From Rhodospirillales bacterium (lineage in GTDB: Bacteria > Pseudomonadota > Alphaproteobacteria > Micavibrionales > Micavibrionaceae): a stretch of DNA of 64,000 bases. The notes below the pieces were generated by a model. It made no database searches and was not told the DNA's origin. It saw only the letters and a list, made by a program, of their open reading frames with translations. The stretch is taken from positions 806,001-870,000 of the forward strand of contig JACKJA010000002.1 in NCBI GenBank assembly GCA_020638175.1, in the 5' to 3' direction. Shown here piece by piece: positions 43,588 to 52,571 of this stretch; the first letter of the stretch is position 1; every line of letters begins with the position of its first letter. Position numbers and translations under genes: made by a program.

Positions 43588-44811
43588 ATGAGCAGATTTT
43601 ATAAAAAACTTCCGCGTTTAATCCTAGTCTTTTCTTTTTGCGCGTCTTTTTTGATGGGCATAGGGGGAACGGCATATGCGCAGGGCAGTGATGCCTTTAC
43701 CGTCACGGGCGTGCATGTCGACGTGACGGCGGACGATGCCGTGGCCGCGCGGGAGCAGGCTTTCCAGAAGGCACAGGTTCAGGCTTTTCAAGAGCTGGCT
43801 GCCCGGCTCCTGACCGACGCACAAGCCGCGGCCCTGACGCCGCCGGCGCCGGATGTCGTGTCCAGCCTGATTCAGGATTTTGAAATCACGGAAGAGCGGT
43901 TATCCGCGGTGCGCTACGTCGGAACCTATATCTTCAGATTTAAAAACGATGCGGTTCGTAAATATTTTTCTGGCTACGGCGTGTCTTATACCGATGTTTC
44001 CAGCAAGCCGGTTTTGATCCTGCCGTTCTATCAATGGGGGACGCGGATGGTCATCTGGGAAGATAACAATCCGTGGCGCCAAGCATGGAACCGCAGCGGC
44101 GCCGGATACGGGCTGGTGCCGGTGGTTGTGCCGATCGGGGATCTGCAGGATGTAGCTGCGATTAATGATGATACCATGCTGACCTACGACGCCCAGAAAA
44201 TGGCGGAAATGATGGAACGCTATGGCACCGGCGATGGTGTAATTGTTCTGGCGGCACCGGAACCGGAAGGGGCGGAAACCCCCGCCGGACTGAATATCAC
44301 AATTTACCGGACTGAATTGATTCGCCCGGTTTTCGTCCAGAACTTTCATGTTAACGCGCCGGAGGATGGCGATGTCTTTGCCGCCGCCGTGATGGGCGTG
44401 CGGCGGGCGCTGCAAAAAGACTGGAAGGATAAAACGCTGGTTGAATCAAACCTGCCGCAAAACAGCCTGAAGGCCCGCGTGCGCTATAGCTCGATGAAGG
44501 AATGGGTGGATACCCAAAAATCCCTGCGCAGCGTGCAGGGCGTCAGCGACGTGAAGCTTCAATCTCTGACCCCGCGGCAAGCCGATATCGAACTCGTGTA
44601 TCGCGGAACAGAGGACCGCCTGCGGCTGGCGCTGGAGCAGGCCGATATGACGCTGACCTTGCCGGAAAGCGCGATGCCGACCGATCCCTATGGTCTGCAA
44701 TATGGCTACCGGCCGGCGGCGAATACCGTATATGATCTGTATTTGAACAAATATGCCCCGGCCCCGCCGATTGCGGCGCCGGAAAACCCGCTGGAGCAAC
44801 AGTCATGGTAA
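43588..44811 (+). CDS. DUF2066-domain secreted protein
   Basis: This 407-residue protein has a signal peptide (LILVFSFCASFLMGIGGTAYAQ) followed by the DUF2066 region: FTVTGVHVDVTADDAVAAREQAFQKAQVQAFQ, VRYVGTYIFRFKNDAVRKYF and LILPFYQW. Homologues sit beside purM in many alphaproteobacteria; their function is unknown. The start ATG 43588 follows AGGAAAGAG and gives the signal peptide; an upstream in-frame ATG would add 21 residues. It overlaps the solute-binding protein gene by seven bases. The context implies a periplasmic or envelope role. Confidence 0.88.
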   Translation: MSRFYKKLPRLILVFSFCASFLMGIGGTAYAQGSDAFTVTGVHVDVTADDAVAAREQAFQKAQVQAFQELAARLLTDAQAAALTPPAPDVVSSLIQDFEITEERLSAVRYVGTYIFRFKNDAVRKYFSGYGVSYTDVSSKPVLILPFYQWGTRMVIWEDNNPWRQAWNRSGAGYGLVPVVVPIGDLQDVAAINDDTMLTYDAQKMAEMMERYGTGDGVIVLAAPEPEGAETPAGLNITIYRTELIRPVFVQNFHVNAPEDGDVFAAAVMGVRRALQKDWKDKTLVESNLPQNSLKARVRYSSMKEWVDTQKSLRSVQGVSDVKLQSLTPRQADIELVYRGTEDRLRLALEQADMTLTLPESAMPTDPYGLQYGYRPAANTVYDLYLNKYAPAPPIAAPENPLEQQSW

Positions 44812-45647
44812 AACATGCGCTTTTACTATCTCTGTTTCTGATCTTCCTTGTTATGGGGACCGCCGCCCATGCGGCGGATAATGAATCGGTGTATGAACGC
44901 GTTATGCGTACCGGGAAAATCCGCTGTGGTTACGTCATTTACCCGCCCAATACCATAAAAGATCCCAATACAGGTGAAATCTACGGGATGTCGCCGGATG
45001 TTATCAAAAAAGCTGCCGAGGGTCTGGGACTGGAAATCGAATGGGCCGAAGAAGTAGGGACCGCGACAATGGTACAGGGGCTTATAAATGATCGTTATGA
45101 TATGCTTTGTACAGCGGCATGGCTGAACTTGCCGCGGGCCCGTTACGCCGCTTTTTCCAAGCCGATTTATTACACGGTTGTGAATGCCGTTTCCCGCGAA
45201 GGTGACATCCGCTTCGACAACAATCTGAAGGCGATCAACGATCCGGCTGTAACCGTCGGCAGCGTCGATGGCTCGGCTTATACTGTGATCGCGCAAACGC
45301 AGTTCCCGAACGCCAAAATTTCATCCTATCCGGACCTGACCGACCTCGCTCAGCCGTTGGTCGATGTCATGACGGGTAAGGCCGACGTGGCGTTCATGGA
45401 AAATTACATTTTGAATTCCTTTATGGAGAACAATCCCGGCAAAGTCCGCATGGTGCCGGCCGATCGCCCGGTGAAGGTCTTCCAGAATTCATATTTGATG
45501 AAGGGGGGAGAATACCGTTTTAACCACATGATCGACGTGGCCTTGACCCATATGCTCAATAACGGGGAAGTCGATGAAATTATCTCCCTCTACGAAAAAT
45601 GGCCGGGTTCGTTTAAACGCGTGGCTATCCCTTACGAACAAGAATAG
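44805..45647 (+). CDS. Extracellular solute-binding protein, family 3, orphan
   Basis: This 280-residue periplasmic protein has a signal peptide (HALLLSLFLIFLVMGTAAHA) and a family 3 binding fold. RTGKIRCGYVIYPPNTIKDP is the usual first strand, YGMSPDVIKKAAEGLGLEIEW the core, and AVTVGSVDGSAYTVIAQTQFPNAKISSYPDL the hinge segment. These proteins bind polar amino acids or similar small ligands. No permease or ATPase gene is nearby, and it is inserted between DUF2066 and the PerM-like permease, so it may feed a distant transporter or act as a ligand sensor. It starts inside the end of the preceding gene (seven-base overlap). Confidence 0.88.
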   Translation: MVKHALLLSLFLIFLVMGTAAHAADNESVYERVMRTGKIRCGYVIYPPNTIKDPNTGEIYGMSPDVIKKAAEGLGLEIEWAEEVGTATMVQGLINDRYDMLCTAAWLNLPRARYAAFSKPIYYTVVNAVSREGDIRFDNNLKAINDPAVTVGSVDGSAYTVIAQTQFPNAKISSYPDLTDLAQPLVDVMTGKADVAFMENYILNSFMENNPGKVRMVPADRPVKVFQNSYLMKGGEYRFNHMIDVALTHMLNNGEVDEIISLYEKWPGSFKRVAIPYEQE

Positions 45648-45662
45648 AATACGAGAGTCATC

Positions 45663-46793
45663 ATGCCGAAAACCAACACCATTTCCTTGAAAACCCATAT
45701 CCGGTTCTGGCTGGCGGCGTTTGCTGCATTTTTGCTGTTTGTCTGGCTGTTTAAAGGGGTGCTCCTGCCGTTTGTGCTGGGCGTGGCGATTGCTTATTTG
45801 CTTGATCCGCTGGTCGAACGACTGGCGCGCTGGAAAATTACCCGTGATATGGCAGCCCTGATTATTCTGGGGCTTTTCATTGTGATCGTCGTCGGTCTGT
45901 TTGGCGCGATGATTCCGCTGGCCTATCGTGAAATCACGCAGCTGGCCGATTCGGCGCCGGCGTTGCTGGATAGGCTATGGACGGCCATGGCGCCCTATAC
46001 GCTGTGGGTACAGGAAAAACTGGGCAACGGCAACTTTGCCGGCTACCAGCAAACCATCGAGCAGAATATCGGTAAAATCCTGCAAGGCTCTCTGGGCGTT
46101 CTGCAGGGCGGGGGCTCTATCCTCGCCAGCGGCGGACAGGCCATCGCCGGGTTTTTGTCACTGGTGATTTTCACGCCGATCGTGGCGTTTTTCATGCTGA
46201 AGGAATGGGACAACATGACGAAATGGGTTGATAATCTGATCCCGCGCGGCAGCTATGACACCATCAAGGGTTTGCTGGGCGAGATTAACGGCAAATTGTC
46301 CGGCTTTATCCGCGGGCAGTTGACGGTCGCTTTCGCGCTGGCTGTGATTTATGCGCTGGCCTTGACGGTGGCCGGGCTGGATTTCGGATTTTTAATTGGC
46401 ATCAGCGCCGGGATATTGTCGATTATTCCGCTGGTGGGGTCGACGGTGGGCCTGTTCGTCGCCGTCACCGTGGCCTGGTTCCAGAGTTATGAATGGACCT
46501 ATGTTGCCCTGATCGCGGCGATTTTTCTGATCGGCCAGTTTGTCGAAGGCAATATCCTCACCCCCAAACTGCTGGGCAAAAGCGTTGGCCTGCACCCGCT
46601 GTGGATTTTGTTCGCTTTGCTGGCGGGGGGGACGCTGTTTGGCATCGTCGGTATGTTGCTGGCCGTGCCGGTGGCCGCGGTGATCGGGGTGTTGCTGGCT
46701 TTTGCCATTAAACAATACAAGGCCAGCCCGTTCTATGAAGAGAAAAAGGCCGCCCCCAAACCAAAGAAAAAAACAGACGCCAAGGCAAAATAA
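45663..46793 (+). CDS. AI-2E/PerM family permease
   Basis: This 376-residue membrane protein has about eight TM helices. Family motifs are LPFVLGVAIAYLLDPLVERL near the N terminus, FIRGQLTVAFALAVIYALAL and IGISAGILSIIPLVGSTVGL in the middle, and FVEGNILTPKLLGKSVGLHP near the end. The family includes exporters of quorum signal, sodium/proton antiporters and uncharacterised permeases; the substrate here is unknown. The C terminus is a Lys/Pro/Ala-rich cytoplasmic tail. Its stop overlaps the ATG of hdaA by one base (TAATG). Confidence 0.9.
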   Translation: MPKTNTISLKTHIRFWLAAFAAFLLFVWLFKGVLLPFVLGVAIAYLLDPLVERLARWKITRDMAALIILGLFIVIVVGLFGAMIPLAYREITQLADSAPALLDRLWTAMAPYTLWVQEKLGNGNFAGYQQTIEQNIGKILQGSLGVLQGGGSILASGGQAIAGFLSLVIFTPIVAFFMLKEWDNMTKWVDNLIPRGSYDTIKGLLGEINGKLSGFIRGQLTVAFALAVIYALALTVAGLDFGFLIGISAGILSIIPLVGSTVGLFVAVTVAWFQSYEWTYVALIAAIFLIGQFVEGNILTPKLLGKSVGLHPLWILFALLAGGTLFGIVGMLLAVPVAAVIGVLLAFAIKQYKASPFYEEKKAAPKPKKKTDAKAK

Positions 46794-47482
46794 TGAGTGT
46801 CGTTGCTATGCAAATTCCTCTCGATTTGTCTCACCGCCCGGCCCAAGGGCGGGAGGATTTTCTGGTCGCACCCAGTAACAGAGAGGCCGTGGCATGGATC
46901 GACCGCTGGCCGGAATGGCCGGCTCCGGCGCTGGTGCTCTATGGCCCGGCTGCCAGCGGTAAAAGTCATCTGGCGGCGGTCTGGGGAGAGAAAACCGGTG
47001 CGGCCTTCGCCGATACCAATGATCTGGCCGGGCAGGCCGCCGATCAAATCGCGGCGCAGGCACCGCATCTGGTGCTCAAGAATATTGATCTGTGGTTTGG
47101 CGACCGGGATGCCGAAACCACACTGTTCCATCTTTATAACCTGATGAAGGAAGAGGGCCGCTCGCTGCTTTTGACCATGCGGATGGCGCCGACACACGCC
47201 GCCTTTGTTCTGCCTGATCTGGCGTCTCGCTTGCGCGCCGCCCCCGCCGCTGCCATCGCTCCGCCTGATGATGTTTTGCTTTCGGCGGTTTTGGTAAAAC
47301 TTTTTGCCGACCGGCAACTCCAGATCGGCGACGAGGTTTTAAATTACATCCTGCCGCGCATGGAGCGTTCTTTTGCCGCCGCCCGTGATCTGGTTGCCGC
47401 CGCCGATAAACTGGCGCTGGCCGAAAAACGCCCGATTTCCGTGCCGTTGATCCGGCGGGTGCTGCTCAATCAAACGCTTTGA
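46793..47482 (+). CDS. hdaA: DnaA regulatory inactivator HdaA
   Basis: This 229-residue AAA+ protein promotes hydrolysis of DnaA-bound ATP after replication starts. Near the N terminus is QIPLDLSHRP, the short peptide that binds the beta sliding clamp. Walker A is YGPAASGKSHLA, followed by LVLKNIDLWFG at the Walker B place (with Asn-Ile-Asp rather than two adjacent acids), and SRLRAAPAAAI near the arginine-finger region. There is no DNA-binding domain, as expected for Hda. It is the last gene of the run that begins with DUF2066. Confidence 0.9.
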   Translation: MSVVAMQIPLDLSHRPAQGREDFLVAPSNREAVAWIDRWPEWPAPALVLYGPAASGKSHLAAVWGEKTGAAFADTNDLAGQAADQIAAQAPHLVLKNIDLWFGDRDAETTLFHLYNLMKEEGRSLLLTMRMAPTHAAFVLPDLASRLRAAPAAAIAPPDDVLLSAVLVKLFADRQLQIGDEVLNYILPRMERSFAAARDLVAAADKLALAEKRPISVPLIRRVLLNQTL

Positions 47483-47565
47483 TTTTTTCTTGAACTATTC
47501 TCTTTATTGACGTAAGACACGCCCCATAAGACGTGTACGTAAAAAAAATAACGAGGGTGTTTACT

Positions 47566-47859
47566 ATGAATGAGACGGTTTTAGAAGCAAAACCATTGCG
47601 TATTTCATTTCGGGAAGTTGATCGGGCGCATATGAATCTGGTGGTTCCCGAACAGCCGGATAGCCTTTCAATCGACGATCTTCAGCGTCAGGTGGATGAG
47701 AGTGTTCGTGGGCTGGGGGTTGCCTGGAATAACACGGTTTGCGTAACGGTTGAACTGCGCTTCCCAGATCATCATGGCGGCCACGAAAAAGTGCGCGATA
47801 GCATAGGCCAAAACGTGATGAAAGCAACCGGCAGACCGGTTACTTTTCTGAAGGGTTAA
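47566..47859 (+). CDS. Hypothetical protein, 97 residues
   Basis: Family not recognised. The 97-residue product has ISFREVDRAHMNLVVPEQPDS, then a predicted amphipathic helix and a beta strand (NTVCVTVELRFPDHHGGHEK), and ends ATGRPVTFLKG. There is no signal peptide or TM helix. ATG 47566 is chosen because GAGGGTG stands eight bases before it; the open frame continues 33 bases upstream. A possible promoter (TTGAAC-17-TAAGAC, near 47490) precedes it. The stop overlaps that of topA by four bases. Confidence 0.7.
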   Translation: MNETVLEAKPLRISFREVDRAHMNLVVPEQPDSLSIDDLQRQVDESVRGLGVAWNNTVCVTVELRFPDHHGGHEKVRDSIGQNVMKATGRPVTFLKG

Positions 47860-50327
47860 CCCGCTTTTGTTTTCTTGGCCGGGGCTTTCTTTTTAGCCGC
47901 GGCCTTTTTCTTGGCGGGTTTCTTCTTCGCCGGGGCTTTCTTGGCTTTATCCTCACCTTTGTCGCCCTTGGCGGCGGCGCGCGCGGCTTTTTTCTCGGCG
48001 GCTTCGGCAATCACAACCACGGCGCGGTTCACCCCGATGGTCAGCAAATCATCGTCCTTCGGCAGGGATGAAAACACGTTGTCGTGCTTCAGATACGGAC
48101 CGAACCGGCCAATCCCGGCCTGAATCATTTTGCCGGTTTCCGGGTGTTCCCCGACATCGCGCGGCAGCGCCAGTAATTTGAGCGCGGCGGCCAGATCCAT
48201 ATCGGCGGGCGATACGCCCTTGGGCAGTCCTTGGCGCTTGGGTTTGTCCTTGCTTTCCGGCGGCGGGTCGATCTGGACATACGGACCGTACGGCCCCTTG
48301 CGCAGCGATATCGTCCGCCCGGTTTCCGGGTCGGTTCCCAGCACTTTCGGCTCGTTGGCCAGCGCCGCGCTGGCAGCGTCCTCGTCGGCCTCTTCCTCGC
48401 CTTTGATTTCCAGCTTTTGCGTATGGCGGCAATCCGGGTAATTCGAACAGCCGATAAACGCCCCGAATTTTCCGAGCTTCAGCGACAGGCGCCCTTCGCT
48501 ACAGGCCGGGCAGACCCGCGGGTCTTTGCCGTCTTCACGCGGCGGGAAGAAATGAGGTCCCAGCTCGGCATCCAGATGGTCGATGACCTCCGTGATCGTC
48601 AGGCCTTTGGTTTCCTCGACAGCCTTGGAAAAATCCTTCCAGAACAAACGCAGCGCTTCTTTCCAGGCGACATGCCCGGCGGCGATCGCGTCCAGCTCCT
48701 CTTCCAGATTGGCGGTAAAATCATAGTCGACATAACGGGCAAAGAATTTCGACAGGAAGGTTGTGACAACCCGGCCGCGGTCTTCCGGGATGAAACGCCG
48801 TTTGTCCATCCGCACATAATTGCGGTCGCGCAAGACTTGCAGGATCGAGGCATAGGTGGAAGGCCGGCCAATGCCTAGCTCTTCGAGTTTTTTCACCAGC
48901 GTAGCTTCGGAATAACGCGGCGGCGGCTGGGTGAAGTGCTGTTCGGGCAGGATGTCGATGAGTTTCAGGGCATCGCCTTCATCCATCGGCGGCAGGCGGC
49001 GGTCGCTTTCATCGGCGCTGTCTTCGTCGCGGCTTTCCTGATAAAGCGTCAAAAAGCCGTCAAAGGAAACAATCGAACCGTTGGCCCGCAGGATCACATC
49101 GTCCGTGCCGTCGGAAATCGTGGCGCTGACCTGATCCAGAACGGCGTTTTCCATTTGGCTCGCCATGGTCCGCTTCCAGATAAGGTCATAGAGCGCCGCC
49201 ATGTCCTTGTCGAGAGCGCGGCGCATCACTTCGGGCGTGCGGCGCAGGTCGGTCGGGCGGATCGCTTCGTGGGCTTCCTGTGCGTTTTTGGCTTTGGATT
49301 TGTACATGCGCGGGCTGGACGGCAGGTATGTATCGCCAAACTTGTCTTTAATGACATCGCGGGCCTGCATGACGGCTTCCGGGGCCATGTCGATCCCGTC
49401 GGTCCGCATATAGGTAATCAGACCGGTTGTTTCCCCGTCGATCTCGATCCCTTCATAAAGCTTTTGTGCCAGCCGCATGGTCTGGCTGGCCGACAGGTTG
49501 AGCTTGCGCGAGGCTTCCATTTGCAGGGTCGAGGTAATAAACGGCGCCGCCGGGTTGCGGCGTACCTGCTTTTTCTCCAGCTTTTGCACGGCCAGCTTCT
49601 TGTGGCGGATGCGGTCGGCGGCATGGGTGGCCGCGTCCTCATTTTTAATGTCGAGCTTGTCGAGCTTGTTCCCGGCCAGATGGGTCAGGCGGGCGGTAAA
49701 GGGCGCGCCCGACGGGGTATGCAGCTTGGTGTCGATGCTCCAGTATTCATCGGCGCGGAATTTTTCGATCTCTGATTCCCGCTCGCAAATCAGGCGCAGC
49801 GCCACAGATTGCACCCGGCCCGCACTGCGGCTGCCCGGCAGCTTGCGCCACAAAACCGGCGACAGCGTAAAGCCGACCAGGTAATCCAGCGCCCGCCGCG
49901 CCAGATAAGCTTCGATCAGCGGCTGGTCCAGTTCCCGCGCATTTTTAAACGCTTCCTGCACGGCTTTCTTGGTAATCGCGTTAAACGTTACCCGCCGCAC
50001 GGTTTTGCCGGTCAGCAATTTATCTTCGTTCAGGATCTCCTGCACATGCCATGAAATGGCTTCTCCTTCGCGGTCAGGGTCAGTCGCGAGAAACAGGGTC
50101 TGGGCTTGCTTGACGGCCTTTTTAATATCGCCGATATGCTTGGCCGAGCGCTCGCCGAGTTGCCAGCGCATCGCAAAATCGTCATCGGGCAGAACCGAAC
50201 CGTCCTTGTTGACCAGATCGCGGACATGGCCGAACGAAGCCAGCACCACGTAATCCGGACCCAGATATTTATTGATGGTTTTAGCCTTGGCCGGTGATTC
50301 AACGATGACTAGATTTTGTGCGCTCAA
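47856..50327 (-). CDS. topA: DNA topoisomerase I
   Basis: This 823-residue type IA enzyme relaxes negative supercoils. The TOPRIM domain begins LVIVESPAKAKTINKYLG and contains ATDPDREGEAISWH. The active-site tyrosine is in GLITYMRTDGIDM. The C-terminal part has one four-cysteine zinc ribbon (VCPACSEGRLSLKLGKFGAF then IGCSNYPDC) and then repeats of the type GPYGPYVQ and GRFGPYLK. A Lys/Ala-rich tail ends the protein, likely contacting DNA. It lies downstream of dprA and the GNAT gene on the same strand, the usual alphaproteobacterial order. Confidence 0.96.
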   Translation of the reverse strand: MSAQNLVIVESPAKAKTINKYLGPDYVVLASFGHVRDLVNKDGSVLPDDDFAMRWQLGERSAKHIGDIKKAVKQAQTLFLATDPDREGEAISWHVQEILNEDKLLTGKTVRRVTFNAITKKAVQEAFKNARELDQPLIEAYLARRALDYLVGFTLSPVLWRKLPGSRSAGRVQSVALRLICERESEIEKFRADEYWSIDTKLHTPSGAPFTARLTHLAGNKLDKLDIKNEDAATHAADRIRHKKLAVQKLEKKQVRRNPAAPFITSTLQMEASRKLNLSASQTMRLAQKLYEGIEIDGETTGLITYMRTDGIDMAPEAVMQARDVIKDKFGDTYLPSSPRMYKSKAKNAQEAHEAIRPTDLRRTPEVMRRALDKDMAALYDLIWKRTMASQMENAVLDQVSATISDGTDDVILRANGSIVSFDGFLTLYQESRDEDSADESDRRLPPMDEGDALKLIDILPEQHFTQPPPRYSEATLVKKLEELGIGRPSTYASILQVLRDRNYVRMDKRRFIPEDRGRVVTTFLSKFFARYVDYDFTANLEEELDAIAAGHVAWKEALRLFWKDFSKAVEETKGLTITEVIDHLDAELGPHFFPPREDGKDPRVCPACSEGRLSLKLGKFGAFIGCSNYPDCRHTQKLEIKGEEEADEDAASAALANEPKVLGTDPETGRTISLRKGPYGPYVQIDPPPESKDKPKRQGLPKGVSPADMDLAAALKLLALPRDVGEHPETGKMIQAGIGRFGPYLKHDNVFSSLPKDDDLLTIGVNRAVVVIAEAAEKKAARAAAKGDKGEDKAKKAPAKKKPAKKKAAAKKKAPAKKTKAG

Positions 50328-50400
50328 TGTGTCTCTGCCCCGTATTTTTTAAATTTAGTCTCTAGCCATTGCCACGAAACCGGGGTGGTCGTCAACCGTG

Positions 50401-50808
50401 CTAGATGAGCTTCCTGAAAAAAATCCGGTCATAAGGGCCGCGATAGCGCCGGATTCTCTCATATTCTTCAAAACCAAGCTTCAGGTAAAATTCGGGGGCC
50501 TGATAGCTATAGGTGTCTACCCACGATTTTCCGCAGCCGCGTTCACGACCGATACTCGTCGCTTCGTCCATCAGACGGCGGCCCATTCCGGTTCCGCGCA
50601 GGGATTTGTCAACCCATAGCTGGCTGATGTACAAGTCATCCGTGTAGCTGTAACCGTGACAAGCCGCTTTGATAACGCCGCCTTCTTCCAAAGTCAGGCA
50701 AAAATAATTCCGGCCATCGCCTGTGGTTTCACGGGCATGCTCTTCAAATCCCTCGTGCAGAGCGTTTTGTACAAAGTCAGGAACGGAATCATATTGTTTA
50801 ATATCCAA
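50401..50808 (-). CDS. GNAT family N-acetyltransferase
   Basis: This 135-residue protein has the GNAT core: LYISQLWVDKSLRGTGMGRRLMDEA provides the acetyl-CoA-binding Q/RxxGxG/A loop (RGTGMG), and YQAPEFYLKLGFEEY is the following helix-strand. The acceptor is unknown. It starts three bases after the dprA stop and is transcribed with it; the gene lies between dprA and topA, a place usually empty in related bacteria, so it is probably an insertion into this operon. Confidence 0.87.
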   Translation of the reverse strand: MDIKQYDSVPDFVQNALHEGFEEHARETTGDGRNYFCLTLEEGGVIKAACHGYSYTDDLYISQLWVDKSLRGTGMGRRLMDEATSIGRERGCGKSWVDTYSYQAPEFYLKLGFEEYERIRRYRGPYDRIFFRKLI

Positions 50809-50811
50809 ATT

Positions 50812-51951
50812 CTATCCCTCTACCAGCATCACCCGTCCGCCGGGCAGGCGCTGGATGCGCCCGGCCAGTTCAAGCTCAAGCAGGATTGTCTGGGCGGCGG
50901 CGGCGCTGATCTCTGTTTGCCGAATGATGTCATCGGCCTGCACCGGGGTGAAAGATAAAGCAGAGAGGAGAGCCTCGCGGGCGCTGTCATCCGGTTCGCT
51001 GTCGTTGGCGGGCATATCGAGATCGTAAGTCGGCCGCGCGGAATCGAACAGCATTTTCGGCTGCCCGGAAAAATTCATGATCCCCTCCAATACATCTTCG
51101 GCGCCGCGGACCAGAACCGCGCCTTCGCGGATCAGCTTGTTCGGCCCGGCGGCACGCGGATCGAGCGGGTGGCCCGGCACGGCGTATACATCGCGTCCCT
51201 GTTCCCCGGCCAGCCGCGCAGTAATGAGCGAGCCGGAGCGCAGCGTCGCTTCGACCACAACCGTCCCGGCGGACAGGCCGGATACTATCCGGTTGCGCCG
51301 GGGAAAGCTCTGGGCAAACGGTTTCTGGCCCAGCGGACTTTCGGCGACGATGATGCCGTGCTTAATGATCTCATCGTATAAATCCTGATTTTCCGGTGGA
51401 TAGACAACATCAATGCCGCCTGCCACTACGGCAATCGTCCCGGTTTTGAGCGATCCTATATGCGCCGCCGTATCAATCCCGCGGGCGAGGCCCGATGCGA
51501 CAACCTGCCCGGCTTCGCCCAACTCTCTCGCCAGTTTCTCGGCAAACTTCCGGCCATTCAGTGAGGCGTTCCGCGCTCCGACCATCCCGATACACGGTTT
51601 GTTGAGTAGCTCTGAGTTACCGATAACGGATAGCACCGGCGGCGCGTCTTCCAACGCAGACAGCGCCAGCGGATAGGCAGGCTCACACGCGCAGATCATC
51701 TCTCCGCCCATTTTCTTAAGCTGCTTGTATTCGCGCTCGATCACCGAAACCGGGGGGATCACCAGTGGCTTTTTCCGTCCGCCGCGCGCCGCCAGCGTCG
51801 GAATTTGCTCCAGCGCCTTCTCCGCACTACCGTAATATTGCAGGAAGTTATGAAAGGTAATCGGCCCGACATTCTCCGTCCGCGCCAGCCGCAGCCAGGC
51901 AAGCTTTTCACTCTCGCCAAGCGGCCGGTCATTCGTTTGTGGCTGGAGCAT
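50812..51951 (-). CDS. dprA: DNA processing protein DprA
   Basis: This 379-residue protein binds single-stranded DNA entering during transformation and loads RecA. It has an N-terminal helical SAM-like domain (RTENVGPITFHNFLQYYGSAEKALE) and a Rossmann fold (GMVGARNASLNGRKFA, VVASGLARGIDTAAH, AVVAGGIDVVYPPENQDLY, and SPLGQKPFAQSFPRRNRIVSG). A C-terminal winged-helix domain (REALLSALSFTPVQADDIIRQT) follows. It overlaps plsY by 23 bases. The pilus-like locus nearby makes a role in natural uptake worth considering, although dprA is also widespread without it. Confidence 0.94.
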   Translation of the reverse strand: MLQPQTNDRPLGESEKLAWLRLARTENVGPITFHNFLQYYGSAEKALEQIPTLAARGGRKKPLVIPPVSVIEREYKQLKKMGGEMICACEPAYPLALSALEDAPPVLSVIGNSELLNKPCIGMVGARNASLNGRKFAEKLARELGEAGQVVASGLARGIDTAAHIGSLKTGTIAVVAGGIDVVYPPENQDLYDEIIKHGIIVAESPLGQKPFAQSFPRRNRIVSGLSAGTVVVEATLRSGSLITARLAGEQGRDVYAVPGHPLDPRAAGPNKLIREGAVLVRGAEDVLEGIMNFSGQPKMLFDSARPTYDLDMPANDSEPDDSAREALLSALSFTPVQADDIIRQTEISAAAAQTILLELELAGRIQRLPGGRVMLVEG

Positions 51952-52570
51952 CTTTCTTCTTCCCGATCTTGGGTTCCTCGCCTTTCAGCAGCCGTTTGAT
52001 GTTGTCTTTGTGCCGGGTATAACCCAGCGCGGTAATGAGCAGGCAAATACCGGCTGGTTCAGCGCCATAAACAAAGAAGGTGACAACAGGCGCTATTGCC
52101 AGAGCCACAAGCGCAGACAGAGATGATATGCGGCTAATGAACGCCGTGGTCAGCCATACCAGACACGCCGCCACCCCGGCCCACGGCACGGCTGCCAACA
52201 AAACGCCGAGCGTCGTGGCCACGCCTTTCCCGCCTCTGAATTTCAACCAGACAGGGAAGTTGTGGCCGAGGATCGCCAGAAATCCAATCAATAAATATGT
52301 CGCTATAAATAAACCGGGCGGTGCTGAATCTTGGGAAGGTGTATAAGGGTATAAAGCGCTGTACAACAGGACGACAGCCGCCCCTTTACCCCCATCAAGC
52401 AAGAGAGTGAGAGCGGCCAGCTTTTTGTTCCCTGTGCGCAGAACGTTGGTCGCGCCGATATTGCCGGAACCGATCTGACGAATATCACCCAGCCCCGCAA
52501 TCCGGGTCAGCAGTAATCCAAACGGAATAGAGCCGATAAGATAGGCAAGAAAGAAAAATACAAGCTGCAT
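51929..52570 (-). CDS. plsY: Glycerol-3-phosphate acyltransferase PlsY
   Basis: This 213-residue membrane enzyme moves an acyl group from acyl-phosphate to glycerol-3-phosphate, starting phospholipid synthesis. Motifs are IGSGNIGATNVLR, LDGGKGAAVVLL and ILGHNFPVWLKFRGGKGVATTLGVL. ATG 52570, with the family start QLVFFFLAYLIGSIPFGLLL, is chosen over an upstream in-frame ATG. It begins one base after the pyrB stop, which suggests translational coupling. Confidence 0.94.
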   Translation of the reverse strand: MQLVFFFLAYLIGSIPFGLLLTRIAGLGDIRQIGSGNIGATNVLRTGNKKLAALTLLLDGGKGAAVVLLYSALYPYTPSQDSAPPGLFIATYLLIGFLAILGHNFPVWLKFRGGKGVATTLGVLLAAVPWAGVAACLVWLTTAFISRISSLSALVALAIAPVVTFFVYGAEPAGICLLITALGYTRHKDNIKRLLKGEEPKIGKKKDAPATNE

Positions 52571-52571
52571 G

